Source: Candidatus Pelagibacter sp. FZCC0015
Lineage (GTDB): Bacteria > Pseudomonadota > Alphaproteobacteria > Pelagibacterales > Pelagibacteraceae
Direction: 5' to 3'
NCBI RefSeq assembly: GCF_007833635.1
Contig: NZ_CP031125.1
Span: 930,001 to 994,000 of the forward strand
DNA length: 64,000 bases
The notes beneath the pieces are model-generated. The model did not search any database. It was not told the origin of the DNA and saw only the letters and a program-made list of their open reading frames with translations. Numbering within the stretch: the first letter of the stretch is position 1; each line of letters begins with the position of its first letter. Positions 18,427 through 28,238 of the stretch are shown in pieces. Position numbers and translations under genes: made by a program.

Positions 18427-19200
18427 TTGAAAAAAGATAGTCTAATTATTGCGAATAAAAAATATAATTCCAGATTAATCGTTGGAACTGGAAAATATAA
18501 AAGTATGACTGAGTGTTCAAAAGCAATTAAACTCTCAGGAGCAGAAATTGTAACAGTTGCCGTAAGAAGGGTTAATATTTCAGATAAAAATAAGCCTTTG
18601 CTTATGGATTATATTGATCCAAAAAAAATTACATATTTGCCCAATACTGCTGGATGTTTTAATTCAAAAGAGGCTTTGAGAACTTTGAGATTAGCAAGAG
18701 AAATAGGTGGTTGGAAGTTAGTTAAATTAGAAGTTTTAGGAGATAAAAAGAATTTATTTCCCGACATGATTGAAACTTTAAAATCTACAGAAGTTCTCGC
18801 TAAAGAAGGTTTTAAGGTAATGGTTTATTGTAATGATGATCCTTTAATGGCTAAGCGTTTAGAGAATTCAGGTGCTGACGCAATTATGCCCTTAGCTGCA
18901 CCAATTGGATCAGGACTAGGTATACAAAACAAAATCAATATTCAAATAATTAGAAAACAAACCAAACTTCCATTGATTATTGATGCTGGTTTGGGTCAAG
19001 CTTCAGACGCTACAATTGCAATGGAATTAGGATGTGACGGAGTGCTTGTTAACACCGCTATAGCAAAAGCAAAAAAACCATTTGAAATGGCGCTTGCTTT
19101 TAAAAATGCTGTTATCGCTGGTAGACAATCCTACAAGTCTGGAAGAATAGATAAAATTTTAATGGGTAATCCATCCTCACCATCAAAAGGAATTATTTAG
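18427..19200 (+). CDS. thiG: Thiazole synthase ThiG
   Basis: ThiG condenses DXP, dehydroglycine and ThiS-thiocarboxylate to the thiamine thiazole. The TIM-barrel protein has SRLIVGTGKYKS at its N-terminus, the catalytic-lysine region WKLVKLEVLGD, AIMPLAAPIGSGLGIQN and the C-terminal DAGLGQASDATIAMELGCDGVLVNTAIAKA. I prefer the TTG at 18427 (257 residues), because GGAGGTGG at 18414-18421 lies about 5 bases upstream; TTG at 18412 is in frame but lies before that site. The 3' end overlaps the convergent rne by 8 bases. Confidence 0.94.
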   Translation: MKKDSLIIANKKYNSRLIVGTGKYKSMTECSKAIKLSGAEIVTVAVRRVNISDKNKPLLMDYIDPKKITYLPNTAGCFNSKEALRTLRLAREIGGWKLVKLEVLGDKKNLFPDMIETLKSTEVLAKEGFKVMVYCNDDPLMAKRLENSGADAIMPLAAPIGSGLGIQNKINIQIIRKQTKLPLIIDAGLGQASDATIAMELGCDGVLVNTAIAKAKKPFEMALAFKNAVIAGRQSYKSGRIDKILMGNPSSPSKGII

Positions 19201-21010
19201 TCTTTTTATAATACCTTTTTTTATTATATTTTTTTTTATTAATCTTTTTATTTTCTTTTTTTTCTGAAAATTTATCTTCTTTATTTTGTGTTTCTAAATT
19301 TTTTAATTTTTCATAATTTTCAATTAGCTCTATTGTCTTTTTTGATTTATTTTTAATATCTATAATGTACTCAGGTATAATTAAAGAATTATCGCTAATA
19401 ATATCTATTTTCATTTTATTTTTTTTCTCAAAATAAGTTAAGTCATTAACAAAATTTTCTTTAAGGAAATCTGAAATTTTTTCACAAACTTTTAATTCAA
19501 CGAATTTAGCTTTGTTAATTACAGCTTTTAACTCAACAATTTTTAAAAGTTTTTGAGCAAAAGACTCGTCTGTTAATGTAACCTTCCATTTTATTGCGCT
19601 TTCCCTCAGTCTTTGTCTTGACATCTCCAGAAGACCAAAATTACTTATTCTTCCAATTTGAATTCTAGCTCTATCTGACCTGCATTTTTCTTTAAGTTTT
19701 CTTTCTACTAACCTCCTATTTCCATAACTTAGCATATCAATAAAATCTATAATGATTAAACCAGACAAATCTCTTATCTTTATTTGTCTTGCAATTTCTT
19801 CTGCAGCTTCAATATTCGTATCTAGAGCAGTGCTTTCAACATTTTTTCCTTTTATTGAACTTCCAGAATTTATATCGATAGAAACTAAAGCTTCTGTCGG
19901 GTTAATAACCAAATATCCTCCTGACTTTAGTTTAATTTCAGAGTCAAAAATTTGATTTAACTTTTGTTCGATATTTTCTTGAATAAATAGTGGAATTTTT
20001 CCTCTATATTTTTTTACTTTTCTGACATTTGATGGCATCATTGTTTTCATGAATGATTGAGCTTTTTTATAACCCTCGTTACCTTCTACAATTATATTTT
20101 GGGTATTTTCGTCAAACATATCTCTCAATGTTCTTTTTATTATTTCACTTTCTTGATGTATTAAAGAAGGAGCAATAGAGTTTATTGCATTTTCTTTTAT
20201 TTGACTCCAAGAATTAATCAAAGTTTCTAAATCACTATTTATTTCATTTTTTGTTTTATTGCTTCCAGCAGTTCTGACAATTAATCCCATCTCTTTAGGT
20301 ATTTCAATTTCATTTAAAATTGATCTTATTTTTTTTCTATCAGAAGGATTAAATATTTTTCTTGATATGCCACCTCCTTTAGGAGTGTTAGGCATTAATA
20401 CTATATACTTACCAGCAATAGAAATAAAAGTGCTTAAAGCTGCACCTTTTTGACCTCTCTCATCTTTAATAACTTGTACCAGAATTACCTGGTTAGGTTT
20501 AATTACTTCCTGAATTTTATATCTTTTAAATTTAAATCTATGCTCTTTCTTTTTTTCTTTTCCATCATATAAATTTTCTTTTTCAGCATTATTTTCTTTA
20601 TTATTTGAATCTTCTTCTATTTGTTCTTCTGATATCTTTTCTATAGGATCATCAATTTCAAGTTTTCCTTCAGCAATATTTTCCTCTTCTTTAGCCTCAA
20701 CTTCTCTTGAAAGTTCTTCTCTAGCTTTTTCCTCCTCTTCTTTAATTCTTTCTAAATCTGCTTTTGGTATCTGATAATAATCCGATTGAATGTCATTAAA
20801 AGATAAAAACCCATGCCTTTCTCTTCCAAAATCAACAAAGGCTGCTTGCAAAGAGGGCTCAATTCTACTTACTTTGCCTAAATAAATATTATTTTTAATT
20901 AAGTTGTTTTTTAAACCTTCGTACTCGTAATCTTCAATATTTTCACCTGATTTAAGAACAACTCTAGTTTCGTTAGGATGCGAAGCATCGATATATAAAT
21001 TTTTTTCCAT
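19193..21010 (-). CDS. rne: Ribonuclease E/G family endoribonuclease, lacking the usual Zn-link
   Basis: RNase E/G cleaves single-stranded AU-rich RNA in mRNA decay and rRNA/tRNA maturation. The 605 residues start with the S1 domain, which is interrupted by an acidic, coiled-coil-like insert (about 85-165, rich in Glu/Lys) as in alphaproteobacterial RNase E. The catalytic DNase I-like domain is clear: NPTEALVSIDINSGSS and LIIIDFIDM carry the metal-binding aspartates, and RARIQIGRISNFGLLEMSRQRL follows. The CPxC zinc-link motif that normally comes shortly after that segment (expected near residues 470-485) is missing. The tail is a short Lys/Arg/Tyr-rich extension, far shorter than the E. coli scaffold. 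Confidence 0.9.
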   Translation of the reverse strand: MEKNLYIDASHPNETRVVLKSGENIEDYEYEGLKNNLIKNNIYLGKVSRIEPSLQAAFVDFGRERHGFLSFNDIQSDYYQIPKADLERIKEEEEKAREELSREVEAKEEENIAEGKLEIDDPIEKISEEQIEEDSNNKENNAEKENLYDGKEKKKEHRFKFKRYKIQEVIKPNQVILVQVIKDERGQKGAALSTFISIAGKYIVLMPNTPKGGGISRKIFNPSDRKKIRSILNEIEIPKEMGLIVRTAGSNKTKNEINSDLETLINSWSQIKENAINSIAPSLIHQESEIIKRTLRDMFDENTQNIIVEGNEGYKKAQSFMKTMMPSNVRKVKKYRGKIPLFIQENIEQKLNQIFDSEIKLKSGGYLVINPTEALVSIDINSGSSIKGKNVESTALDTNIEAAEEIARQIKIRDLSGLIIIDFIDMLSYGNRRLVERKLKEKCRSDRARIQIGRISNFGLLEMSRQRLRESAIKWKVTLTDESFAQKLLKIVELKAVINKAKFVELKVCEKISDFLKENFVNDLTYFEKKNKMKIDIISDNSLIIPEYIIDIKNKSKKTIELIENYEKLKNLETQNKEDKFSEKKENKKINKKKYNKKRYYKKTK

Positions 21011-21095
21011 AATTTTGTGAATGTTAATTTCATTAGTAATTTAGTTTTTAAAATTTTGTTTAATTTTCTTGCCATATCTTTAACAAATTCCAAGA

Positions 21096-21101
21096 TATAA
21101 T
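21096..21101 (+). promoter_or_regulatory. Candidate -10 box for the PBP1A gene
   Basis: A perfect TATAAT ends 9 bases before the ATG at 21111, which would place transcription start within about 3 bases of the start codon (very short leader). No good -35 hexamer is found at 16-18 bases upstream, so this is tentative. Confidence 0.35.
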
Positions 21102-21110
21102 GAAATTAAA

Positions 21111-23447
21111 ATGAATAAATTTTTTAGAAATATCTTTATTTTAATTACTTCTTTTATTCTATTATCAACGATTTCGATAATAAGTGTTTTATGGACTTAT
21201 TCTAATGATTTGCCCGATTATAAATTTCTTAAAAGTTACAAACCTCCTGTTTCCAGTAAAGTTTACTCTGGTAATGGTGATTTGGTGGCAGATTTTTCAC
21301 AGGAAAAAAGAGTATTTGTTCCATTTAATTCAATTCCAAAAAATGTAATTAATGCATTTTTATCTGCTGAAGATAAAAATTTTTTCAAACATCCGGGTGT
21401 TGATGCTAAAGGTGTTATTAGGGCTGTAATAAATAATATTTCAAATATTTTATCATCTAAAAGGTTAGAGGGAGCATCTACAATTACTCAACAGGTAGCA
21501 AAAAACTTTTTATTAACGAATGAAATAAGTTTAAATAGAAAAATTAAGGAGGCAATTCTAGCTTTTAGAATAGAGAGAGCTTTATCTAAAGAAAGAATTC
21601 TAGAACTTTATCTAAACCAAATTTATCTTGGAAGTGGAGCATATGGAGTAGCTGCTGCAAGCTTAGAATATTTTGATAAATCTATTAAAGATTTAAATTA
21701 CTCAGAAGCCGCTTTATTAGCAGCTTTGCCAAAAGCACCTAGTAGATATAATCCTTATAGAGATCCAGATATAGCAAAATTTAGAAGAAATTTAGTTTTA
21801 AAAAATTTGCTAGATAATAATTATTTAACCTCAGAATGGTATGAAAAACTTATAAAAGAGAAAATAATTTTAAAAAAAAATAAAAAAATTTTTTTAGAAG
21901 ATGCTCAATATTTTATTGAAGATGTGAGAAAGAGCGTAATTGAAACTTTGAGCTATGATAAAGTTTACAAACAAGGTTTTAATATCAATACTCCAATAGA
22001 TTTAAATTTACAAACAATTGCAACAAAATCACTTAGAGATGGATTAATAGCATATGATAAAAGAAAGGGATGGAGAGGACCACTTACTAACAAGATTTAT
22101 AATTCAGAATGGAAAAAAGATTTAGAAAAGTATAAATTAGAAAATTCAATTAATTGGAAATTAGCAATAGTCAAAAAGATAAATAAATTTTCAGCAGAAA
22201 TAGAAACAGAAGATAATATCGAAGGTGTTATTGAATATCAGAGCATTTCTTGGACAAAAAAAGAATTTAATAAATTATTAAAACCTGGTGATATTGTTTA
22301 TGTTAAAAATCTTAAAGAAAATATTTTTAACTTACAACAATTACCAAAGGTGAATGGTGGAATTGTTGTGATGGATCCATTTACTGGAAGAGTTTTAGCA
22401 CTAAGTGGTGGTTTTAGTTTTAAACAAAGTGAATTTAACAGAGCAACTCAAGCTAAAAGACAGCCTGGATCAGCTTTTAAACCATTTGTTTATGCATTAG
22501 CCTTAGAGAATAATTTTACACCAACATCATTAGTTCTAGACGCACCACTGGTTTTAGACCAAGGAGATGATTTAAAAATGTGGAAACCAGAAAATTATGG
22601 AAAAAAATTTTATGGGCCGTCGACTTTAAGGGTTGGTTTAGAGAAATCTAGAAATTTAATGACAGTAAGAATAGCCCAAAATCTTGGTGTAGAGAAAATA
22701 GTTGATTTTTCAAAAGCATTAAAAATTTATGATAATCCAGAAGAACTTTTATCCATATCTTTGGGATCCGCTGAAACAACTTTATTAAAACTTACATCTG
22801 CTTATTCAGTTTTTGTTAATGGAGGAAAACTTGTTGAACCAATACTGATAGATAGAATTCAGGACAGTGAGGGAAATACTATTTTTAATAATGATAAAAG
22901 AAAATGTATTAATTGTGATCAAATTTCTTATTTAACCAATGATTATCCAGAAATTAAAAATAACTATACACAAATTTTTTCTCCACAAACAGCTTTTCAA
23001 ATGACATCAATTTTAGAAGGAGTTGTTCAAAGAGGTACAGCTAAAAAACTAAAAGACTTAAATTTAAATATTGCAGGTAAAACTGGAACAACAAATAAAA
23101 ATACAGATACTTGGTTTATAGGTTTTACCTCAAATGTACTAGTTGGTGTTTATGTTGGTTCAGATAATCCAACTCCATTAGGAAAATATGAAACAGGATC
23201 CAAAACGGCTTTACCAATATTCAAAAGTTTTATAAGTGATTCTGTTAAAAAATATGATGCGAGACCATTTAAGGCTGCTAAAGGTACATTGATGATGGTT
23301 GTTGACCCTTTAACAGGTCAAAAAGCAAAATTTAACTCAAAGAATACTATTATTGAGGTTTTTAAAAAAGAAAATGTGGTTAATGGAAAAGTACTTTATA
23401 CAAATTCAGATAGATTAGATTCAAATAATATATTAAAGTTTTACTAA
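21111..23447 (+). CDS. mrcA: Penicillin-binding protein 1A (bifunctional transglycosylase/transpeptidase)
   Basis: Class A PBPs polymerise and crosslink peptidoglycan. The 778-residue protein has a short cytoplasmic N-terminus, one membrane anchor (about 8-28), a GT51 domain (EDKNFFKHPGVD with the catalytic Glu, then GASTITQQVAKNF), an OB-like insert and a transpeptidase domain with SAFK (S454-K457), the SRN motif (EKSRNLMT) and KTGTT (657-661). Gene order with rne and prfB is typical for this locus in alphaproteobacteria. The stop overlaps the prfB ATG by one base (TAATG). Confidence 0.95.
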   Translation: MNKFFRNIFILITSFILLSTISIISVLWTYSNDLPDYKFLKSYKPPVSSKVYSGNGDLVADFSQEKRVFVPFNSIPKNVINAFLSAEDKNFFKHPGVDAKGVIRAVINNISNILSSKRLEGASTITQQVAKNFLLTNEISLNRKIKEAILAFRIERALSKERILELYLNQIYLGSGAYGVAAASLEYFDKSIKDLNYSEAALLAALPKAPSRYNPYRDPDIAKFRRNLVLKNLLDNNYLTSEWYEKLIKEKIILKKNKKIFLEDAQYFIEDVRKSVIETLSYDKVYKQGFNINTPIDLNLQTIATKSLRDGLIAYDKRKGWRGPLTNKIYNSEWKKDLEKYKLENSINWKLAIVKKINKFSAEIETEDNIEGVIEYQSISWTKKEFNKLLKPGDIVYVKNLKENIFNLQQLPKVNGGIVVMDPFTGRVLALSGGFSFKQSEFNRATQAKRQPGSAFKPFVYALALENNFTPTSLVLDAPLVLDQGDDLKMWKPENYGKKFYGPSTLRVGLEKSRNLMTVRIAQNLGVEKIVDFSKALKIYDNPEELLSISLGSAETTLLKLTSAYSVFVNGGKLVEPILIDRIQDSEGNTIFNNDKRKCINCDQISYLTNDYPEIKNNYTQIFSPQTAFQMTSILEGVVQRGTAKKLKDLNLNIAGKTGTTNKNTDTWFIGFTSNVLVGVYVGSDNPTPLGKYETGSKTALPIFKSFISDSVKKYDARPFKAAKGTLMMVVDPLTGQKAKFNSKNTIIEVFKKENVVNGKVLYTNSDRLDSNNILKFY

Positions 23448-24548
23448 TGGATAATAATTATCAAAATTTTAAAGAAGAAGTTGAAAAGATAAATCAAAAA
23501 ATACAGGAGTATCTTTGAAAAAAACAATATCCATTCAAAACTACAATCTTTAAATTCACAAATGCTGAGTGCCGATTTTTGGCAAGATAAAAATAACTCT
23601 CAAAAAGTAATCAAAGAAAAGAAATTTTATGAAGATTTAACTAACTCTTTAAATAATAATGTTGAAAAACTTAAAGATCTAGATGATTTAAATCAACTGG
23701 CGCTTGAAGAAGAGAATTTACAGGTCCAAAAAGAAGTTCTTCAAAATATTAAAGACTTAAGATGTGAAGTTAAAAAAAATGAAATTAAATGTTTTTTATC
23801 TAATGAAGCAGACCCTTTAAATTGTTACATAGAAATACATGCTGGAGCTGGAGGCACAGAAAGTCAAGATTGGGCCGATATGTTAAGAAGAATGTATTTA
23901 AAATGGTCTGATAAAAAAAATTTTAAGTCAAGTTTGATTAGTGAACATAGAGGTGACGAGGCTGGTATAAAGTCTGCAACAATTAAAATAGATGGTGACT
24001 ATGTTTTTGGATGGTTAAAAAAAGAGTCGGGAATACATAGATTAGTTAGGATATCTCCATTTGACTCCGGAGCAAGAAGACACACAAGTTTTGCAAGTGT
24101 TTGGATTTATCCAGTTGTAGATGAAAATATAAATATAGAAATTTTAGAAAAAGATTTAAGAATAGACACATATCGTTCTAGTGGAGCAGGTGGTCAGCAT
24201 GTTAACACCACTGATAGTGCAGTTAGAATAACTCACATTCCATCAAAAATTGTTGTTCAATGTCAAAATGAAAGATCGCAACATAAAAATAAAGAAACAT
24301 GCATGAATATGTTGAAAGCAAGATTATATGATTATGAAATAAAAAAAAGAGAGGAAGAAAATCAAAATGTTGAAAGTTCTAAATCTGAAATAGGGTGGGG
24401 CCATCAAATTAGATCATATGTTTTACAACCTTACAGACTTGTAAAAGATAATAGAACTAGTTTTGAAAGTACTAGTCCTGATAAAGTATTAGATGGTGAC
24501 ATCGATGAATTTTTAGAACAATCGCTTTATAAATTAAATGAAAAATAA
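23447..24548 (+). CDS. prfB: Peptide chain release factor 2, made by programmed +1 frameshift
   Basis: RF2 reads UGA and UAA stop codons. The frame from ATG 23447 encodes 23 codons and hits TGA at 23516-23518. Skipping the T at 23516 joins it to the long downstream frame and gives a 366-residue protein of normal RF2 length. The join is the classic CTT-TGA slippery site preceded by an AGGAG element. The downstream part holds the codon-recognition SPF (in ISPFDSGARR) and the peptidyl-hydrolysis motif SGAGGQHVN. Starting at the internal ATG 23562 would delete the N-terminal domain. The start is coupled to the upstream PBP1A gene, and the AsmA-like gene overlaps the end by 11 bases. Confidence 0.93.
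23505..23518 (+). promoter_or_regulatory. prfB +1 recoding site
   Basis: An internal Shine-Dalgarno-like AGGAG (about 23505-23509) is followed after TAT by CTT TGA (23513-23518). This matches the known RF2 autoregulatory frameshift cassette (E. coli: AGGGGG-TAT-CTT-TGA): low RF2 slows termination at UGA and favours slippage of the CUU-decoding tRNA into +1. Confidence 0.88.
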
Positions 24549-26967
24549 TATTTTAAAATATTTTATTCTGCTCCTGTCGGTGTTAGTTATTTTGATAGTT
24601 TACCTCAGCACTGTAGGTATAGAGACAGATAAATTTAACGATCAAATAAAAAAAAGAATTACACTAATAAATAAAAAGATAGATATAGATTTAAACAAAA
24701 TTAAATTAACTCTAGATCCTTTTAAACTAAAAATTTATGCAAAAACAGTTGGTACCACAGTATATTTTTCAAAAAAACCTTTAGCATTAGAAAGCATTAA
24801 AACGCAAGTTTCACTCAGTTCTTTAATTAAAAATAAGATTTCATCATCAAATATAGAGGTAAAAACGAAGTCTATATTATTAAATGATTTAATTAAATTT
24901 ATTCGTACAACAAATAACAAACATGAATTATTTATATTAGAAAAAATTGTAAAAAAAGGTCACGTAATTATAGATCTGAGTTTGAACATCGATGAAAAGG
25001 GTAAACTTAAAAATGATTATATCATTGAAGGTTTGATAAAAGATGCAAGTATTAATTTTTTAGATAGGGCTAATTTTAAAAATATAAATTTTAATTTCAA
25101 TTTTCAAAAAGATAATTATCATTTTGATAAAATAAATTTTAAAGCAGAAGAAGTAGATTTTATTTCAAAAAAACTTAACGTAAAAAGAAAAAAAAATAGC
25201 TTTTTAATTGATGCTGTTGTTGAAAACGATCAATCAAGTTTAAATTCAAATATATTAAAATTATTAAATTTAAGTTTTGAAAATATAATTGTTGATGATA
25301 CTAAATTTAAAACAAATAATGAATTTTCTTTGGAAATAAATGAAAAATTCAAAGTTAAAAATGTTATTTTAAATTCTGATATAAATATTACTCAGCTAAA
25401 ATATAAAAATTTAAAAATAATTAATAAATATTTTCCAGAAGTTGATGATCTAATTTTACTAGATAATCATAAATTAAATTTAAATTATAAGGACAAAAAT
25501 TTATCAATTAAGGGTGAGGGACAAATTCAGTTTAATGCTGAAGAAGTAGATGATATTAAATATTTTATAAATAAAAAAGATAATGATTTAAGCATAGATT
25601 CAGAATTATTTTTAAAAAATATAGTTTTAGAACAGCAAGACTTTTTAAAAATTTTCTTCCCTCAAACAAATAAAAATATTAATTTTAATAATCAAAAATT
25701 AAAAATTAATTTTAAAAATAATAACCTTACTTTTTCAGGGTATGGAAAATTCAAAATCGATAAAGATTTTGAAGATATTGATTATTTAATTGAGAAAGAA
25801 AAAAATAAAATAAGTTTTAATACTAATTTAAATGTAAAAAATACAAAATTCATAATTGATAATATTAATTATGAAAAAAGAGATGATAGCCAAATGTATC
25901 TTCAAATTAATGGAGAAATAAAAAATAATAAAAATCTAAATATAAATAACTTTATTATTAATGAAGAAAATAATAACATTAAAATTAAAAATTTATCTCT
26001 TAACGATTCTAATCAAATAATAAAAGTTGATGAGGCAAATTTCAATTATGTAGATATAGAAAATAAAAAAAATATTTACAATATAAAAAAAGTAGAAGGA
26101 AAAAAATATTTAATTGATGGCACTTTATTTAATGCAAATTCTTTAATTTCGAATTTGCTAGATGCCGATGATAAAAAAGAAAACAATTTTTTTGAAAATA
26201 ATATAAGTATGGACCTAAATTTTGATGAAGTTTACTTGGATAAAGTATACTTTGTTAAGGATTTAAAAGGAAAGATAAATATTATTAATAACAAAGTAGA
26301 GGAAGCCGATATTTTAGCCTTTTATAATAATTCACAAAATATAAAGTTTACAATTAAAACAAATAATCAAGGTGAAAAAATTACTACCCTTTTCTCATCT
26401 AAGGCAAAACCCCTAGTAGATAGATATAAATTTATTAAAGGATTTAAAGATGATAGAGAGGGATATTTAGACTTTTACTCTTTGAAAAAAGATGGAGTAT
26501 CAACATCTAAATTAGTAATTGATAATTTTAAAGTTAAAGAAATTCCAGCGCTAGCCAAGTTGTTGGCTCTTGCATCTCTTCAAGGAATAGCAGACTTACT
26601 TACAGGAGAGGGAATTAGATTTACAGATTTTGAAATGAATTTTACTAATCAAGATAAACTAATGAAAATTCAAGAATTATATGCAATTGGTCCAGCAATA
26701 TCTATTTTATTGGAAGGATACATTGAGGAGGATAAATTAATTAGTTTAAGAGGAACCTTGGTTCCAGCGACAACAATTAATAGATCTATCGCTTCAATAC
26801 CTTTGCTTGGAGATTTATTGATTGGAAAGAAAGTAGGTGATGGTGTTTTTGGAGTCAGCTTTAAAATTAAAGGTCCCCCTAAAGATTTAGAAACTACTGT
26901 AAATCCTATAAAAACTCTAACACCCAGGTTTATTACTAGAACTTTAGAGAAAATTAAAAAAAATTAA
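24538..26967 (+). CDS. AsmA-like C-terminal domain protein (DUF3971/YhdP type)
   Basis: AsmA/TamB/YhdP-type proteins are large, inner-membrane-anchored periplasmic proteins implicated in lipid transport to the outer membrane. This 809-residue protein has one N-terminal membrane helix (about residues 7-25), a long beta-rich, low-complexity Asn/Lys/Ile-rich body and a conserved C-terminal region (about 640-800) with LPALAKLLALASLQG-like IPALAKLLALASLQGIADL, YAIGPAISILLEGYI and SIPLLGDLLIG, typical of the AsmA-like C-terminal family. It overlaps prfB by 11 bases and the convergent tyrS by 4. The precise subfamily and role are inferred. Confidence 0.8.
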   Translation: MKNNILKYFILLLSVLVILIVYLSTVGIETDKFNDQIKKRITLINKKIDIDLNKIKLTLDPFKLKIYAKTVGTTVYFSKKPLALESIKTQVSLSSLIKNKISSSNIEVKTKSILLNDLIKFIRTTNNKHELFILEKIVKKGHVIIDLSLNIDEKGKLKNDYIIEGLIKDASINFLDRANFKNINFNFNFQKDNYHFDKINFKAEEVDFISKKLNVKRKKNSFLIDAVVENDQSSLNSNILKLLNLSFENIIVDDTKFKTNNEFSLEINEKFKVKNVILNSDINITQLKYKNLKIINKYFPEVDDLILLDNHKLNLNYKDKNLSIKGEGQIQFNAEEVDDIKYFINKKDNDLSIDSELFLKNIVLEQQDFLKIFFPQTNKNINFNNQKLKINFKNNNLTFSGYGKFKIDKDFEDIDYLIEKEKNKISFNTNLNVKNTKFIIDNINYEKRDDSQMYLQINGEIKNNKNLNINNFIINEENNNIKIKNLSLNDSNQIIKVDEANFNYVDIENKKNIYNIKKVEGKKYLIDGTLFNANSLISNLLDADDKKENNFFENNISMDLNFDEVYLDKVYFVKDLKGKINIINNKVEEADILAFYNNSQNIKFTIKTNNQGEKITTLFSSKAKPLVDRYKFIKGFKDDREGYLDFYSLKKDGVSTSKLVIDNFKVKEIPALAKLLALASLQGIADLLTGEGIRFTDFEMNFTNQDKLMKIQELYAIGPAISILLEGYIEEDKLISLRGTLVPATTINRSIASIPLLGDLLIGKKVGDGVFGVSFKIKGPPKDLETTVNPIKTLTPRFITRTLEKIKKN

Positions 26968-28193
26968 TTTAATTCTATTTTAATATGTCTTTTTTTTCCG
27001 AGGGAAAGTTTAAGATAATTATCTTTAAATAAGTTTTTATTAATTTCAAATTTTTCATCTGAAATAACATCGTCATTAATTTTTACCGCATTCCCTTTTA
27101 TAAGCCTTCTGATTTCGCTTTTCGAGTTTTCTAGTTTAGATAATAAAACAAGGTCTACTATATTTATTTTTTCTTCTATTTTATTTGATTGAATATTAAC
27201 TTTAGGTAAGTTCGAACCTAGAGTGTTTCCGGAGAAAGCTTCTTTTGCTGCTTGCTCAGAATTTTTAGCTGCTTCCTTTCCATGTAACATTTCTGTGGTT
27301 TTATTAGCAAGTAGTATTTTTAATTCATTTATATCTTTATTTTTAATTGTTTCTATTTCCTTAATTTCAATTTCAGTAAACATTTTTAAAAATTTAATTA
27401 CATCTCTATCATCTACGTTTCTCCAAAATTGCCAATAGTCATAAGCTGATAAGTATTTTTCATCCAACCAAATAGCCCCGCTTTCAGTTTTTCCCATTTT
27501 AGCACCAGTTGCTAGTGTAATTAAAGGTGTTGTTAAACCAAAGGTTTGATTATTAGAATATCTTTTAATTAGCTCAACACCATTAACAATGTTTCCCCAT
27601 TGATCTGAACCCCCGATTTGCAAGACACAATTTTCTTTCTTATTTAATTCAAGAAAATCATATGCTTGTAAAATCATATAATTAAACTCCATATAGCTTA
27701 GAGATTGTTCTCTATCTAATCTGAGTTTTACACTATCAAATGTTAGCATTCTATTTATCGTGAAATGTTTTCCGATATCTCTCAAAAACGAAATATAATT
27801 TAAATCTTTAAGCCAAGTATAATTGTTTACAAATATTGGCTTTGTATTCGGATCATCATTATCTAAAAATTTTTTTAAAATATTTTTGATATTTTTAATA
27901 TTTTTTTCAATCACATCCTCACTTAATATTTTTCTAGTTTTATCTTTACCAGATGGATCCCCAATTCTTGTAGTTCCTCCACCAAGTAAAACTATTGGTC
28001 GATGTCCATTTTTTTGAAGTAGTCGTAAACACATTATTTGAAGTAAGCTACCCACATGTAAGCTTTCAGCTGTACAATCAAAACCTATGTAGCCTTTAAT
28101 CTTTTCTTCATCTAATTGTTTGGATAGTTCATCTTCACTTGTACATTGATAGAAAAAACCTCTATCTTTAAATTCTTTTAAAAATTTATTCAT
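26964..28193 (-). CDS. tyrS: Tyrosyl-tRNA synthetase
   Basis: TyrRS attaches tyrosine to tRNA-Tyr. The 409-residue protein has the class I HIGH-equivalent HVGS (residues 46-49) after GFDCTAESL, the tyrosine pocket region YMILQAYDFLEL and GGSDQWGNIVNGVELI, and a KMSKS-equivalent KMGKTESG (about 231-238). The C-terminal S4 RNA-binding domain starts near 345 (SKSEIRRLIKGNAVKIN). The sequence is complete and of normal length. It is divergent from anmK, with which it shares a 45-base gap. Confidence 0.96.
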   Translation of the reverse strand: MNKFLKEFKDRGFFYQCTSEDELSKQLDEEKIKGYIGFDCTAESLHVGSLLQIMCLRLLQKNGHRPIVLLGGGTTRIGDPSGKDKTRKILSEDVIEKNIKNIKNILKKFLDNDDPNTKPIFVNNYTWLKDLNYISFLRDIGKHFTINRMLTFDSVKLRLDREQSLSYMEFNYMILQAYDFLELNKKENCVLQIGGSDQWGNIVNGVELIKRYSNNQTFGLTTPLITLATGAKMGKTESGAIWLDEKYLSAYDYWQFWRNVDDRDVIKFLKMFTEIEIKEIETIKNKDINELKILLANKTTEMLHGKEAAKNSEQAAKEAFSGNTLGSNLPKVNIQSNKIEEKINIVDLVLLSKLENSKSEIRRLIKGNAVKINDDVISDEKFEINKNLFKDNYLKLSLGKKRHIKIELN

Positions 28194-28238
28194 AAGTTTA
28201 TAGTTACAATATACAAATTTTTTTTAAAAAACATATCA

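Noticed and set aside
20911..21093. 60-codon frame across the rne start region
   Set aside because: Overlaps the rne N-terminus in another frame; no separate ribosome site, and it conflicts with the divergent promoter region.
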